64,000 nt of DNA from JAYFNU01 sp964460755 (GTDB taxonomy: Bacteria; Bacillota; Clostridia; Oscillospirales; Ruminococcaceae): assembly GCA_964460755.1 (NCBI GenBank), contig CAYWQL010000002.1, forward strand, positions 56,871 to 120,870, given 5' to 3'. Positions within the stretch are counted from its first letter, which is position 1, and the number at the start of each line of letters is the position of its first letter. Below the pieces are notes generated by a model. That model saw nothing but the letters and a program-made list of their open reading frames with translations, had not been told where the DNA came from and did no database searches. This document shows, piece after piece, positions 50,586-58,897 of this stretch. Made by a program: the position numbers and the translations under genes.

Positions 50586-51935
50586 ATGGAAAACCAAGAA
50601 AACCTTCAATATGAGAAAATGACCAAAACGCCGATACCGCGACTTGTAATTTCGCTGGGTATTCCGACAACGATAAGTATGCTCGTGACCAACATATACA
50701 ATATGGCGGACACCTTCTTCGTCGGACAGCTTGGCACAAGCGCAAGCGGAGCTATCGGGATTGTCTTCGGCTTTATGTCGATTATCCAAGCCTTCGGCTT
50801 TATGTACGGGCAGGGCGCGGGAAGCATTATTTCCCGTCGGCTTGGTCAAAAGAACGCCGAAAGCGCAAGCGGCTACGCCTCGATAAGCTTTTTCCTTTCG
50901 CTGATTTCCGGCGCTGTAATTGCTATTTTCGGATTTCTTTATATGAACCCGATTTTAAAGCTTCTCGGAAGCACCCCGACAATTATGCCGTATGCTCGGC
51001 AGTACGTTACTTATATTATGCTCGCGTCGCCGCTGATGATGAGCTGTTTCGTTATGAACAATATCCTTCGCTTTGAGGGTAAAGCGTCGCTTGCGATGAT
51101 AGGGCTTGTTGCGGGCGGAGTTCTTAATATAGTGTGCGACCCTATATTTATTTTCATATTTAAAATGGGAGTTGCGGGCGCAGGCCTTGCGACAGCGCTT
51201 TCCCAGTGCGTGAGCTTTGTTATTCTTCTTTCAATTTTCCTACTGGGTAAAACAGAGAGTAAAATCTCGCTCAAGTATTTTAGCTTCGATTTCAAAAAGA
51301 TATGGGAAATCGTAAGCACGGGTTTCCCAAGCCTTATCCGTCAGGGACTTACGAGCATATCGACAATGATTCTAAACCAATGCGCCATGGCTTACGGCGA
51401 CGCGGCAATAGCGGCTATGAGCATTGTGTCGCGCATAAACTTCTTTATGTTCGCTATCGGTCTGGGTATGGGACAGGGCTTTCAGCCCGTCTGCGGCTAC
51501 AACTACGGCGCAGGCAAGTTTTCCCGCGTTCGTGAAGCCTATCGCTTCACCCTTCTTGTTTCAGAAATCGCCCTTGGCGTATTCGCGATTATCTGCTTCT
51601 TCTTTTCGCCAACCGTCGTAGGTTGGTTTCGCAACGACGTTGAGGTTATCGCCATCGGCGCGGTCGCCCTTCGATATCAATGCGTCGCCCTGTTTTTTCA
51701 ACCGCTTTCGGTTATGTCGAATATGACCTTTCAAAGCACGGGGCAGCGCGGCATCGCCACACTTACGTCGGTGCTGAGGAGCGGAATGTACTTTATTCCC
51801 CTTGTCATTTTGCTGTCGCATTTCTTTGGGCTTTGGGGCATTGAAGCATCTCAGGCGATATCCGACATACTAACCTTTTTGACCATTCTGCCCTTTATCG
51901 TAATTTTTTTCAACCGCCTTCCCGCAGACAAATAA
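50586..51935 (+). CDS. MATE family efflux transporter
   Basis: 449 aa, 12 membrane helices in two pseudo-repeats. The N-terminal part has PIPRLVISLGIPTTISMLVT and NMADTFFVGQLGTSASGAIG, the MepA/NorM signature; the second half has the related MILNQCAMAYGDAAIAAMSI. A Na+- or H+-driven exporter of drugs or metabolites; substrate unknown. Monocistronic, between two terminators. Confidence 0.93.
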   Translation: MENQENLQYEKMTKTPIPRLVISLGIPTTISMLVTNIYNMADTFFVGQLGTSASGAIGIVFGFMSIIQAFGFMYGQGAGSIISRRLGQKNAESASGYASISFFLSLISGAVIAIFGFLYMNPILKLLGSTPTIMPYARQYVTYIMLASPLMMSCFVMNNILRFEGKASLAMIGLVAGGVLNIVCDPIFIFIFKMGVAGAGLATALSQCVSFVILLSIFLLGKTESKISLKYFSFDFKKIWEIVSTGFPSLIRQGLTSISTMILNQCAMAYGDAAIAAMSIVSRINFFMFAIGLGMGQGFQPVCGYNYGAGKFSRVREAYRFTLLVSEIALGVFAIICFFFSPTVVGWFRNDVEVIAIGAVALRYQCVALFFQPLSVMSNMTFQSTGQRGIATLTSVLRSGMYFIPLVILLSHFFGLWGIEASQAISDILTFLTILPFIVIFFNRLPADK

Positions 51936-51943
51936 GACAACGC

Positions 51944-51977
51944 AAAAAGCCAAGCTGATTATTCAGCTTGGCTTTTT
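51944..51977. terminator. Bidirectional terminator between MATE and trpB2
   Basis: AAAAAGCCAAGCTGA-TTAT-TCAGCTTGGCTTTTT, a 15-bp stem. Confidence 0.93.
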
Positions 51978-51997
51978 CTTTTTAACTTTGTTTTAGT

Positions 51998-53371
51998 TTA
52001 AAGGTTAACGTTAGGAAGTCCTGCGAAGCCGACTGCCAATTCCTCGTCGGTGGGAATATAGTCCTTCATTTCACCGTCGTTAAACTTCTGATAGGCTACC
52101 ATATCGAAATAGCCCGTTCCCGTAAGTCCGAAAAGAATGGTCTTCTCCTCGCCGGTTTTCTTGCACTTTAGTGCCTCGTCGATAGCCACCTTTATCGCGT
52201 GACTGCTTTCGGGCGCGGGGAGAATACCCTCGACGCGCGCAAATTGGGTCGCCGCCTCAAATACCGACGTCTGTTCAACCGACACAGCCTCGATAAGCTT
52301 GTCATCATATAGCTGGGAAACCGTCGAGCTCATACCGTGATAGCGAAGGCCGCCTGCATGGTTAGCGGAAGGAATAAAGCCGCTTCCAAGGGTGTACATC
52401 TTCGAAAGCGGGCAAACCATACCCGTGTCGCAGAAGTCATAGGCGTATTTGCCGCGCGTAAGGCTTGGGCAGGACGCCGGCTCAACCGCGATAATACGAT
52501 AGTCGTTTTCTCCACGAACCATTTCGCCCACAAACGGAGAAATAAGTCCGCCGAGGTTCGAGCCGCCGCCCGCGCAACCGATAATTATGTCAGGCTTTTC
52601 TCCGATTTTATCAAACGCCGCCTTTGATTCAAGACCGATTATCGACTGATGAAGAAGCACCTGAGAAAGCACGGAGCCTAAAACGTAGCGGTAGCCCTCG
52701 GTTGACGTCGCAACCTCGACCGCCTCGGAAATCGCGCAGCCAAGGCTTCCCGACGTTCCCGGATGAGCGGCTAAAATCTTCTTGCCGACGTTAGTTGACA
52801 TAGAAGGCGACGGAGTGACCGACGCACCGTAGGTTCTCATAACCTCGCGTCTAAAGGGCTTTTGCTCGTACGAGCACTTTACCATAAACACCTTGCAGTC
52901 GAGCCCGAAATAGGAGCACGCCATTGATAGCGCTGTTCCCCACTGACCCGCGCCCGTTTCGGTAGTAACACCCTTTAAGCCCTGATGCTTGGCGTAGTAG
53001 GCCTGTGCTATGGCGCTGTTGAGCTTGTGGCTCCCCGAAGTGTTGTTGCCCTCGAATTTATAGTAAATCTTCGCGGGGGTGTCGAGCGCCTTCTCAAGAC
53101 AATAGGCGCGGACGAGAGGCGAAGGACGGTACATCTTGTAAAAATCGCGGATTTCCTGCGGAATGTCGATATAGGGCGTCGTGTCGTCAAGCTCCTGCTT
53201 GGCAAGCTCGGTGCAAAAAACGGGCGAAAGGTCTTCAACCGTCATCGGCTTTAGCGTTGCGGGGTTGAGAAGCGGCGCGGGCTTATTCTTCATATCCGCA
53301 CGGACGTTGTACCACTGCTTTGGCATCTCGTGTTCTTCTAAGTAGATTTTGTACGGAACTTTCTTTTCCAT
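51998..53371 (-). CDS. trpB: Tryptophan synthase beta-like protein, TrpB2 type
   Basis: 457 aa, longer than TrpB1 and with the TrpB2 N-terminal extension (VPYKIYLEEHEMPKQWYNVR). PLP lysine in GSHKLNSAIAQ, substrate loop TETGAGQWGTALS, phosphate loop CAGGGSNLGG. Makes tryptophan from indole and serine; TrpB2 proteins lack the TrpA-binding features. No trpA or other trp gene is nearby, so it probably salvages indole. ATG with AAAGGA upstream. Controlled by a Trp T-box. Confidence 0.94.
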   Translation of the reverse strand: MEKKVPYKIYLEEHEMPKQWYNVRADMKNKPAPLLNPATLKPMTVEDLSPVFCTELAKQELDDTTPYIDIPQEIRDFYKMYRPSPLVRAYCLEKALDTPAKIYYKFEGNNTSGSHKLNSAIAQAYYAKHQGLKGVTTETGAGQWGTALSMACSYFGLDCKVFMVKCSYEQKPFRREVMRTYGASVTPSPSMSTNVGKKILAAHPGTSGSLGCAISEAVEVATSTEGYRYVLGSVLSQVLLHQSIIGLESKAAFDKIGEKPDIIIGCAGGGSNLGGLISPFVGEMVRGENDYRIIAVEPASCPSLTRGKYAYDFCDTGMVCPLSKMYTLGSGFIPSANHAGGLRYHGMSSTVSQLYDDKLIEAVSVEQTSVFEAATQFARVEGILPAPESSHAIKVAIDEALKCKKTGEEKTILFGLTGTGYFDMVAYQKFNDGEMKDYIPTDEELAVGFAGLPNVNL

Positions 53372-53446
53372 TGTGTTTTTTCCTTTCGTAAAATAGAATT
53401 TTTTGAATAAGACCGCTTTTCTTTTGGCGTCCGTAAAAATAAAAAA

Positions 53447-53703
53447 CTCCTGTCCTAAACAATTAGGACAGGAGATAATTCCTGCGGTACCACCTAAATT
53501 CATTCGATAAACGAATGCACTCTTTCGCGTACTATCATACGCTCGCCGATATAACGGTCGGTTCCCGTCTCCCCTAACGATGATTCGTTCGGTTCGCCCT
53601 CGCAAGCCCATTCGCCATTCGCGCAATATCGCAATCCCACCGCTTTGCGACTCTCTTAATTGCGTAGAGAAGGGTTACTCTCCTTGCTCAACGGTTCTTA
53701 TTG
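53447..53703 (-). ncRNA. T-box leader (Trp specifier) of trpB2
   Basis: The T-box core is read on the minus strand as TTTAGGTGGTACCGCAGG (53480-53500 region). It is followed by a terminator, CTCCTGTCCTAA/TTAGGACAGGAG with TTTTTT (53447-53474). Stem I shows GAGAGTAA near the 5' end. The specifier area GCGCGAATGGCGAATGGG holds UGG (53615-53617, or 53608-53610), the Trp codon. Uncharged tRNA-Trp should favour the antiterminator and so trpB2 expression. Confidence 0.93.
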
Positions 53704-53709
53704 ATTGGT

Positions 53710-53738
53710 AGTTTACCACCGCAAAAAGCATTTGTCAA
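53710..53738 (-). promoter_or_regulatory. Promoter of the trpB2 T-box transcript
   Basis: On the minus strand: TTGACA, 17 bp, TAAACT. Confidence 0.75.
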
Positions 53739-53766
53739 TAACAATTTTATTACATTTGCAAAACTC

Positions 53767-53802
53767 AAACGAGGGAGAAGCCGTTCGGCTCCTCTCTCGT
53801 TT
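53767..53802 (-). terminator. Terminator after the MerR gene
   Basis: AAACGAGAGAGGAGCC-GAAC-GGCTTCTCCCTCGTTT on the minus strand with two mismatches; GAGTTTTG follows. Confidence 0.8.
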
Positions 53803-53805
53803 CGC

Positions 53806-54615
53806 TTATTTCTTGATAATCGGAATTTGTATCTCGGTAAGATACTCTTCGACGCTTTCCTTGTTCCAAATACCGTCGATATAGTTTTCTCTGGGCAACT
53901 CCACAGGTGTGTAACCGTTGTTTTTAACCCAATCGAACGCGAAGGCGTATGCCTTAGAAAGCTCGTCGTACGCGCCCTTATGAAAAACAGAAACGACGGT
54001 CGCCGCTGGAATCTCAAAGAATTTGATATCGTCGAAATCGGGCATAAGCTTGGTTACCGCCTCGCAAAACTCAATGCTGATATCCTTCTCACGATATTCG
54101 CCGTCAAGATAGCGAACGAAGCAATAACCCGGCGTGGAGCATTCAAGCTCGGGATACTTTTTCATAACCTTTTCTCCCGTTTCGGGTATTGCCGTGTTGT
54201 AGTCTGCGTAGCTTGTAAGCTTCATCTTTCTTGAGTAAACGTTGCAAGCGGGGACTTCCTTAATCGCGGCTTGATAGTTCATTTCTTTCATTTCTTCTTC
54301 TCCTGATAAAATAAATTCAATTCGAGAGAGTTGACCTTGTACGTTCGTAATTTCGTCGATAAGCTCGGCTTTTCTCTGTTCGAGTATCGCACCCACGCTT
54401 TTGCCCGACATAATAAGCTTTATTGCTTCGATAGAAATTCCCATTTGCCGAAGCGACTGAATTTTGTGTAGTTTTACGAGCTGGTCGGTCGTGTAGAAGC
54501 GGTAGCTTGTAAAATCGTCGGTTTTCTCCGGTTTCAAAAGCCCGATTTCGTCGTAATAGCGAAGGGCTTTGATTGTGGTTCTGCTCAGCTTTGAAAATTC
54601 TCCGATACGAAACAT
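53806..54615 (-). CDS. MerR-family regulator with GyrI-like effector domain (BmrR/BltR type)
   Basis: 269 aa. N-terminal winged helix RIGEFSKLSRTTIKALRYYDEIGLLKP, a dimer coiled coil (~75-115) and a C-terminal GyrI-like ligand pocket (~115-265: YQAAIKEVPACNVYSRKM, FEIPAATVVSVFHKGAYDEL). Multidrug- or small-molecule-responsive activator by family. Its own promoter has the 19-bp MerR spacer, so it is autoregulated. The target may be itself or a distant exporter; no exporter is divergent here. Confidence 0.9.
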   Translation of the reverse strand: MFRIGEFSKLSRTTIKALRYYDEIGLLKPEKTDDFTSYRFYTTDQLVKLHKIQSLRQMGISIEAIKLIMSGKSVGAILEQRKAELIDEITNVQGQLSRIEFILSGEEEMKEMNYQAAIKEVPACNVYSRKMKLTSYADYNTAIPETGEKVMKKYPELECSTPGYCFVRYLDGEYREKDISIEFCEAVTKLMPDFDDIKFFEIPAATVVSVFHKGAYDELSKAYAFAFDWVKNNGYTPVELPRENYIDGIWNKESVEEYLTEIQIPIIKK

Positions 54616-54642
54616 ACGCGGTATCTCCTTCCTTGTGAATTT

Positions 54643-54673
54643 ATTCTATTTGCTCCCCTAAGAGGAGAGTCAA
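54643..54673 (-). promoter_or_regulatory. MerR-type promoter with 19-bp spacer and dyad
   Basis: On the minus strand: TTGACT, 19 bp, TAGAAT; the spacer holds CTCC-TCTTAGG-GGAG, a drug-MerR-like dyad. Confidence 0.8.
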
Positions 54674-54688
54674 GAACTTTTTTAAAAA

Positions 54689-54717
54689 AAGACGAAGCTT
54701 TTTTACAGCTCCGTCTT
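54689..54717 (-). terminator. Terminator overlapping the end of the XRE membrane regulator
   Basis: AAGACGGAGCT/AGCTTCGTCTT on the minus strand with TTTTTTT after it; the left arm encodes the last residues of the gene. Confidence 0.8.
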
Positions 54718-55314
54718 GTTTGCTTTTTTTGGCTTTAGGTTCGCCCATAGAATCACAATTATCTGGGCGGGAATTCCGATTATAAATATGAGCGAAATGT
54801 TGTAGGTCAAAAACGTGAGATAAAGACAAACGAGTATGCTCCAAACAAGAATTGATATCAGCGCGAAATTCGTATAGCGTCTTCCCCAAAGGGAATTAAA
54901 GACGATAAGCACTATACAAGTTACGGGAACAGCGTAGACATACGCCATCCACCACATTCCGTCGACATTTGGGATAAGCTCAAAGACGACGTAAAGTGCC
55001 GTAGCAATAAGCCAGACGAGCGCCGCCGAAAGCAGGGTAATAATGAGATGATTTTTGTTTCTTCGCTTGTCGGCGCGGCTTTTCATCTCAACCTTGTCGA
55101 TATGCTCGTCGGACAAAAGATAATCGACAGTAACGCCGAAAATATCCGAGATATCCTTCAAAACGGAAATGTCGGGAAGGGATTCCCCGCGTTCCCACTT
55201 GGAAACCGCCTTGTCGGTATAATTCAGTTTTGTCGCAAGCTCGGCTTGAGTAATGTTAGCCGTCTTGCGAAGCTCAATAATATTGCCTGCAATTATGTTC
55301 TTTAAGTCGTCCAT
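54703..55314 (-). CDS. XRE-family regulator with C-terminal membrane domain
   Basis: 203 aa. Residues 5-65 are a Cro/C1 helix-turn-helix (ELRKTANITQAELATKLNYT, KAVSKWERGESLPDISVL, FGVTVDYLLSDE). A basic linker is followed by four membrane helices (~88-110, 120-138, 146-165, 168-190). A membrane-tethered regulator with unknown signal and targets. Transcribed from the opposite side to degV; the shared upstream region holds unusual repeats. Confidence 0.88.
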   Translation of the reverse strand: MDDLKNIIAGNIIELRKTANITQAELATKLNYTDKAVSKWERGESLPDISVLKDISDIFGVTVDYLLSDEHIDKVEMKSRADKRRNKNHLIITLLSAALVWLIATALYVVFELIPNVDGMWWMAYVYAVPVTCIVLIVFNSLWGRRYTNFALISILVWSILVCLYLTFLTYNISLIFIIGIPAQIIVILWANLKPKKANKTEL

Positions 55315-55412
55315 AATTTCTCCAGTTTTTTCGTCCGAATACTACAAAGTTCCTAAATTGTAACATATATAATTAATTAATTCAACAAGCTAAATATTAA
55401 TTATTTTTGACT

Positions 55413-55475
55413 ACTCTACCGCGAGTAGAGTTAGCTTTATCCTCTCTACCGCAATCATTTCAAAGAGTAGAGCGG
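55413..55475 (+). promoter_or_regulatory. Paired CTCTACCGC...GAGTAGAG dyads upstream of degV
   Basis: Copy 1: CTCTACCGC directly joined to GAGTAGAG (55414-55430), forming the 19-bp palindrome ACTCTAC-N5-GTAGAGT (55413-55431) right after a TTGACT (55407-55412). Copy 2: CTCTACCGC (55444-55452), a 12-bp insert, GAGTAGAG (55465-55472). The first has MerR-promoter geometry, but the implied -10 (TAGCTT) is poor. Confidence 0.5.
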
Positions 55476-55493
55476 TTTTTCCCGTCGCGTAGG

Positions 55494-55522
55494 GTGACTA
55501 TACTGCCGTCGCTGTGTATTAT
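55494..55522 (+). promoter_or_regulatory. Likely promoter of degV
   Basis: GTGACT, 17 bp, TATTAT, 19 bp downstream of the dyad pair. Confidence 0.6.
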
Positions 55523-55576
55523 ATTACTGTCGGCGGAAAGCCGAGCGACAAACTAAGATTTAATAGGAGAACAAAT

Positions 55577-56464
55577 ATGAGCGACTACATTTTAAGCTGC
55601 TGCTCCACGGCAGATTTATCAAAAAGCCACTTTGAGAAAAGAGACCTTCATTATATCTGCTTCCACTATAAAATAGGCGATGACCAGTACCCGGACGACC
55701 TTGGCGAGACAATGCCGTTTGAAACCTTTTATAAAAAAATTGCCGACGGCGCTGAACCGACGACGGCGCAGGTCAACGTAAAGGAATTCGAAAACTATTT
55801 TGAACCATTCCTAAAGGACGGCAAGGACATTATTCACGTCACCCTTTCCTCGGGTCTTTCGGGAACCTGCAGCTCGGCTAATATCGCGAAAGGCGAGCTG
55901 CTTGAAAAATACCCCGAGCGCAAAATTGTGATTGTCGATTCGCTTGGCGCTTCGTCGGGATACGGATTATTTATGGAAATGCTTGCAGATAAGCGTGACG
56001 AGGGCGCAAGCCTTGAGGAGCTTTGCGACTATGCAGAAAAAACAAAGCTTCACATACACCACTGGTTTTTCTCGACCGACCTTACCTCCTACATACGCGG
56101 CGGACGCATTTCGAAGGCGGCGGGTCTCTTCGGTTCGTTGCTTGGCATATGCCCCCTTCTCAATATGAACACAGAGGGACGCCTTATTCCCCGAGAAAAG
56201 ATACGCGGCAAAAAGAACGTTACGTTAACCATTGTCGAGCGTATGAAGCAGCACGCCAAGGACGGGCTTGATTACAGCGGAAAGTGCTTCATTTCCCAGT
56301 CCGCCTGTTACGACGACGCGCGCGCCGTCGCCGACCTTGTGGAAAGCACCTTCCCAATGCTCGACGGCGAAGTCGTAATCAACAATATCGGAACCGTTAT
56401 CGGCTCGCACACCGGCTGCGGCACCGTCGCGCTTTTCTTTGAGGGCGACGAGCGAGTAATTTAG
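55577..56464 (+). CDS. degV: DegV family fatty-acid-binding protein
   Basis: 295 aa. N-terminal lipid-pocket domain: YILSCCSTADLSKSHFEKRD, VTLSSGLSGTCSSANIA, VDSLGASSGYG; C-terminal domain GRISKAAGLFGSLLGICPLL and IGSHTGCGTVALFF. Binds fatty acids, and in Firmicutes some members (FakB) present them to FakA kinase; no fakA is seen here. AGGAG precedes the chosen ATG. Monocistronic with a strong terminator. Confidence 0.93.
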   Translation: MSDYILSCCSTADLSKSHFEKRDLHYICFHYKIGDDQYPDDLGETMPFETFYKKIADGAEPTTAQVNVKEFENYFEPFLKDGKDIIHVTLSSGLSGTCSSANIAKGELLEKYPERKIVIVDSLGASSGYGLFMEMLADKRDEGASLEELCDYAEKTKLHIHHWFFSTDLTSYIRGGRISKAAGLFGSLLGICPLLNMNTEGRLIPREKIRGKKNVTLTIVERMKQHAKDGLDYSGKCFISQSACYDDARAVADLVESTFPMLDGEVVINNIGTVIGSHTGCGTVALFFEGDERVI

Positions 56465-56521
56465 TTTCTTCGTTTTTGAGCTTATTCTTTTCTAAGATAA
56501 TTTCTGTTGCCAATAACGGCA

Positions 56522-56550
56522 AACGCCCTAAGCCAAAGGCTTAGGGCGTT
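56522..56550 (+). terminator. Terminator after degV
   Basis: AACGCCCTAAGCC-AAA-GGCTTAGGGCGTT followed by AATATTTTTT. Confidence 0.92.
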
Positions 56551-56568
56551 AATATTTTTTCGAGCAGA

Positions 56569-58311
56569 TTACTTTTTAAGCCTGCCTATCGCAGACGGCT
56601 CAAGCATAGCGCTTATTTTGTAGTCGATAAAGTCCGAATCCAACTTATCGACAAGCGGCTCGAGGAAGCCGACGTTCTTTATATCCTTGACGGTACAGTC
56701 GAGAGCCAGCATAAGATAGTCCTTGCCCGGTTTCTCCATAAACTCAGCCTTCACGTCGCCATTCGGCAAAAAGAAAAGCTTAACGATACGCGAGTTCGCC
56801 GTTTCAATAAACGAAAAACGAAGCTTCAAAACCTCCAAGCCGTCCTCATCAATGCAAAATTCGCCGAGAAGTCCGACCTTGTAGGGCTCTCCGTCATAAC
56901 AAACGTCGTTATATTTCGGCTCAAAAAGCCCAATTTCAAAGCTGTTTGTAAGCTTGCTTTCGGTGACGTCGACAATAAGCTTTTTGTCTTTATAGTAAAA
57001 CGCCATTTTGTCAAGCCCTTTGGTGTGATTGTTCTGGGCGGCTTGAAGGTAAAGCGGCATTATACCCACGCCCGCCGTATCGTCGTGCGAAAAAGTATAA
57101 ACCCTGCCGTCAAGCTCTTGCGCCAGCTTACATATTTTATTTCTTTCAAAAAAGCCCTTTTTCTTATCCCTGCCGAGCCGAGCCTCAAGCTCACGAAGCC
57201 GCCGACAGTCTGCGAAACGCCGCGGCAGCTTATCACACGGAGCATAGTCCTTGCCGAAGTATTTTTCCACGGTTGTGAAAAAATCGCTGACCTGAAAGAA
57301 CTCGTCATTTCCCGCGTTGGAGGCGACAATTATGCCGGTATCGCGAAAGGCGATAAGGTTTTGACCAAACATACCGTTAAATAAAAACGAGTTTTGACCG
57401 CGCCCCGTCCACATCTGAAAGCCGTAGTCGAAGTTGCCGATATTGTCCTGCGCTGTGTTCTGCTTGGTCGACGCCGCGCTTATATATTCCTTTGAAATAA
57501 GCTGAACGCCGTTCCATACGCCGTTTTGAAGCACCAGCTGACCGAGCTTTGCGACGTCCTCAAGCTTTATGTAAAGCCCCCAGCCGCCCTTCTCTATCCC
57601 CTTCGGGCACTTCTCCCAGAAAAGGTCTGTTATCCCCATTGGAATGAATAGCTTTTCGTCGAGATATTCCCGAAGCGACCTGCCCGACTTTTCGCAGACT
57701 ATTGCCGAGAGCATATAGGAATTCATACTGTTATATGAAAAGCCCTTGCCCGCCTCAAAGCGAACCGCCGACTCAAGAAATCCCTGCACCCAGTCGGTTT
57801 CGGTAACCGAGCCCGCTTCGTTAAAAACGACCCCCGTGCTCATAGTAAGAAGACTTTTTACGGTAATGTTTTTTTGAAGCGTCGTTGTTATAATGTTCGC
57901 GTTTTTAGAAAAAATGTCGACAAGCTTATCGTCGAGCGAAAGCTTTCCCTCGTCGATAAGAAGCCCTATGGCAAGCCCCGTTATGCTCTTGCACATTGAA
58001 TAGGTGATATGCCAAACACTTTTCTTATATGCGCCGAAGCTTCCTTCGCTGAGCACCCTTCCGTTTCGCATAATCATTATGCTGTGCATATCAAGACCTT
58101 TGTTTTCGTCGAGTTCCTTTAGAAAATCAAAAAGATATTTTGAGCTTACGCCCTCGCTTTCAGGGACAACCCTTTGAAAATAAGGTTGTTCGCAAATACC
58201 CGAGCTTTTTGGTTTTTGTGCAATAAACGGAATTACGGGCGTGGTGCTGACGCTTTTGTCGATTAGCTGGCGAATAAGCTTAACCGCCTTAGCTTGAAAA
58301 ACAATATCCAT
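56569..58311 (-). CDS. Beta-lactamase-family serine hydrolase (class C / PBP4*-like), cytoplasmic
   Basis: 580 aa. Ser105-Met-Cys-Lys108 (SMCK) is the SxxK nucleophile site, followed by SITGLAIGLLIDEGKLSLDD. The YxN position reads FSYNSMNSYM (Tyr193), so the canonical YSN order is altered, and the HxG/KTG equivalent is not clear. No signal peptide, unlike secreted carboxypeptidases. A C-terminal ~190-residue domain (from ~385) of beta-strand character is unassigned. Function may be an esterase or a peptidase; not determinable. Ribosome binding site AGGAGGGG. Confidence 0.85.
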   Translation of the reverse strand: MDIVFQAKAVKLIRQLIDKSVSTTPVIPFIAQKPKSSGICEQPYFQRVVPESEGVSSKYLFDFLKELDENKGLDMHSIMIMRNGRVLSEGSFGAYKKSVWHITYSMCKSITGLAIGLLIDEGKLSLDDKLVDIFSKNANIITTTLQKNITVKSLLTMSTGVVFNEAGSVTETDWVQGFLESAVRFEAGKGFSYNSMNSYMLSAIVCEKSGRSLREYLDEKLFIPMGITDLFWEKCPKGIEKGGWGLYIKLEDVAKLGQLVLQNGVWNGVQLISKEYISAASTKQNTAQDNIGNFDYGFQMWTGRGQNSFLFNGMFGQNLIAFRDTGIIVASNAGNDEFFQVSDFFTTVEKYFGKDYAPCDKLPRRFADCRRLRELEARLGRDKKKGFFERNKICKLAQELDGRVYTFSHDDTAGVGIMPLYLQAAQNNHTKGLDKMAFYYKDKKLIVDVTESKLTNSFEIGLFEPKYNDVCYDGEPYKVGLLGEFCIDEDGLEVLKLRFSFIETANSRIVKLFFLPNGDVKAEFMEKPGKDYLMLALDCTVKDIKNVGFLEPLVDKLDSDFIDYKISAMLEPSAIGRLKK

Positions 58312-58376
58312 ATAACCCCTCCTATAAACAATTATATAATACCATATTTTTATTAATAAAGCTGTCGTCTTTTATT

Positions 58377-58410
58377 AAAAAGCCGCGGTCCATTCGGGCC
58401 ACGGCTTTTT
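58377..58410 (-). terminator. Terminator after bactofilin
   Basis: AAAAAGCCGTGGCC-CGAAT-GGACCGCGGCTTTTT on the minus strand, with two internal mismatches. Confidence 0.85.
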
Positions 58411-58424
58411 TCAGGTTTTATCGT

Positions 58425-58871
58425 TTATTTTTTTGCTTCGTTTTTGTCTACCTTCATCGTAAATCCCTTTTCGTCAGGAACGGCGGACGGGGCTTTCTGC
58501 TCGTTTGTTTTCATAGTGCACTTTCCGTCGATTGCCGCGCCCTGCTCGACAACGAGGTTAGCCGTTTTAATGTCGCCAAGAAGATGTCCGCTCGACGCAA
58601 ATTCGGTCGTTTCGTCCGCTGTGACGTTGCCCTCGATATAGCCCGCGACATAAAGCTGACGTACTCGAATGTCGCCCTTGATTTTGCCGGACGGCCCAAT
58701 AATAACCGTGCCCTTCGACTTTATTTCGCCGTTTAGCGTTCCGTCTATTCTAAGCGTTGCCGAAGAAGTGATACAGCCCTCAAATATTGTGCTTTCGCCG
58801 ATAATTGTTTCCATAACATCTGATTTAGACGCGTTGTTCTCCATAATTACGTTACCCTTGTCCCTTCTCAT
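58425..58871 (-). CDS. Bactofilin (polymer-forming cytoskeletal protein)
   Basis: 148 aa. The central right-handed beta-helix (~20-115) is evident from repeated short strands: IGESTIFEGCITSSATLRID, LNGEIKSKGTVIIGPSGKIK, GDIRVRQLYVAGYIEGNVTA, GHLLGDIKTANLVVEQGAAI. Charged, flexible ends. Polymerises without nucleotide; in other bacteria it localises M23 peptidases and shapes the cell. Immediately downstream of such a peptidase. Start chosen for AAAGGA 8 bp upstream of ATG rather than an ATG six codons earlier. Confidence 0.93.
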   Translation of the reverse strand: MRRDKGNVIMENNASKSDVMETIIGESTIFEGCITSSATLRIDGTLNGEIKSKGTVIIGPSGKIKGDIRVRQLYVAGYIEGNVTADETTEFASSGHLLGDIKTANLVVEQGAAIDGKCTMKTNEQKAPSAVPDEKGFTMKVDKNEAKK

Positions 58872-58897
58872 TTTAAAAATTCCTTTCATAACAAATA

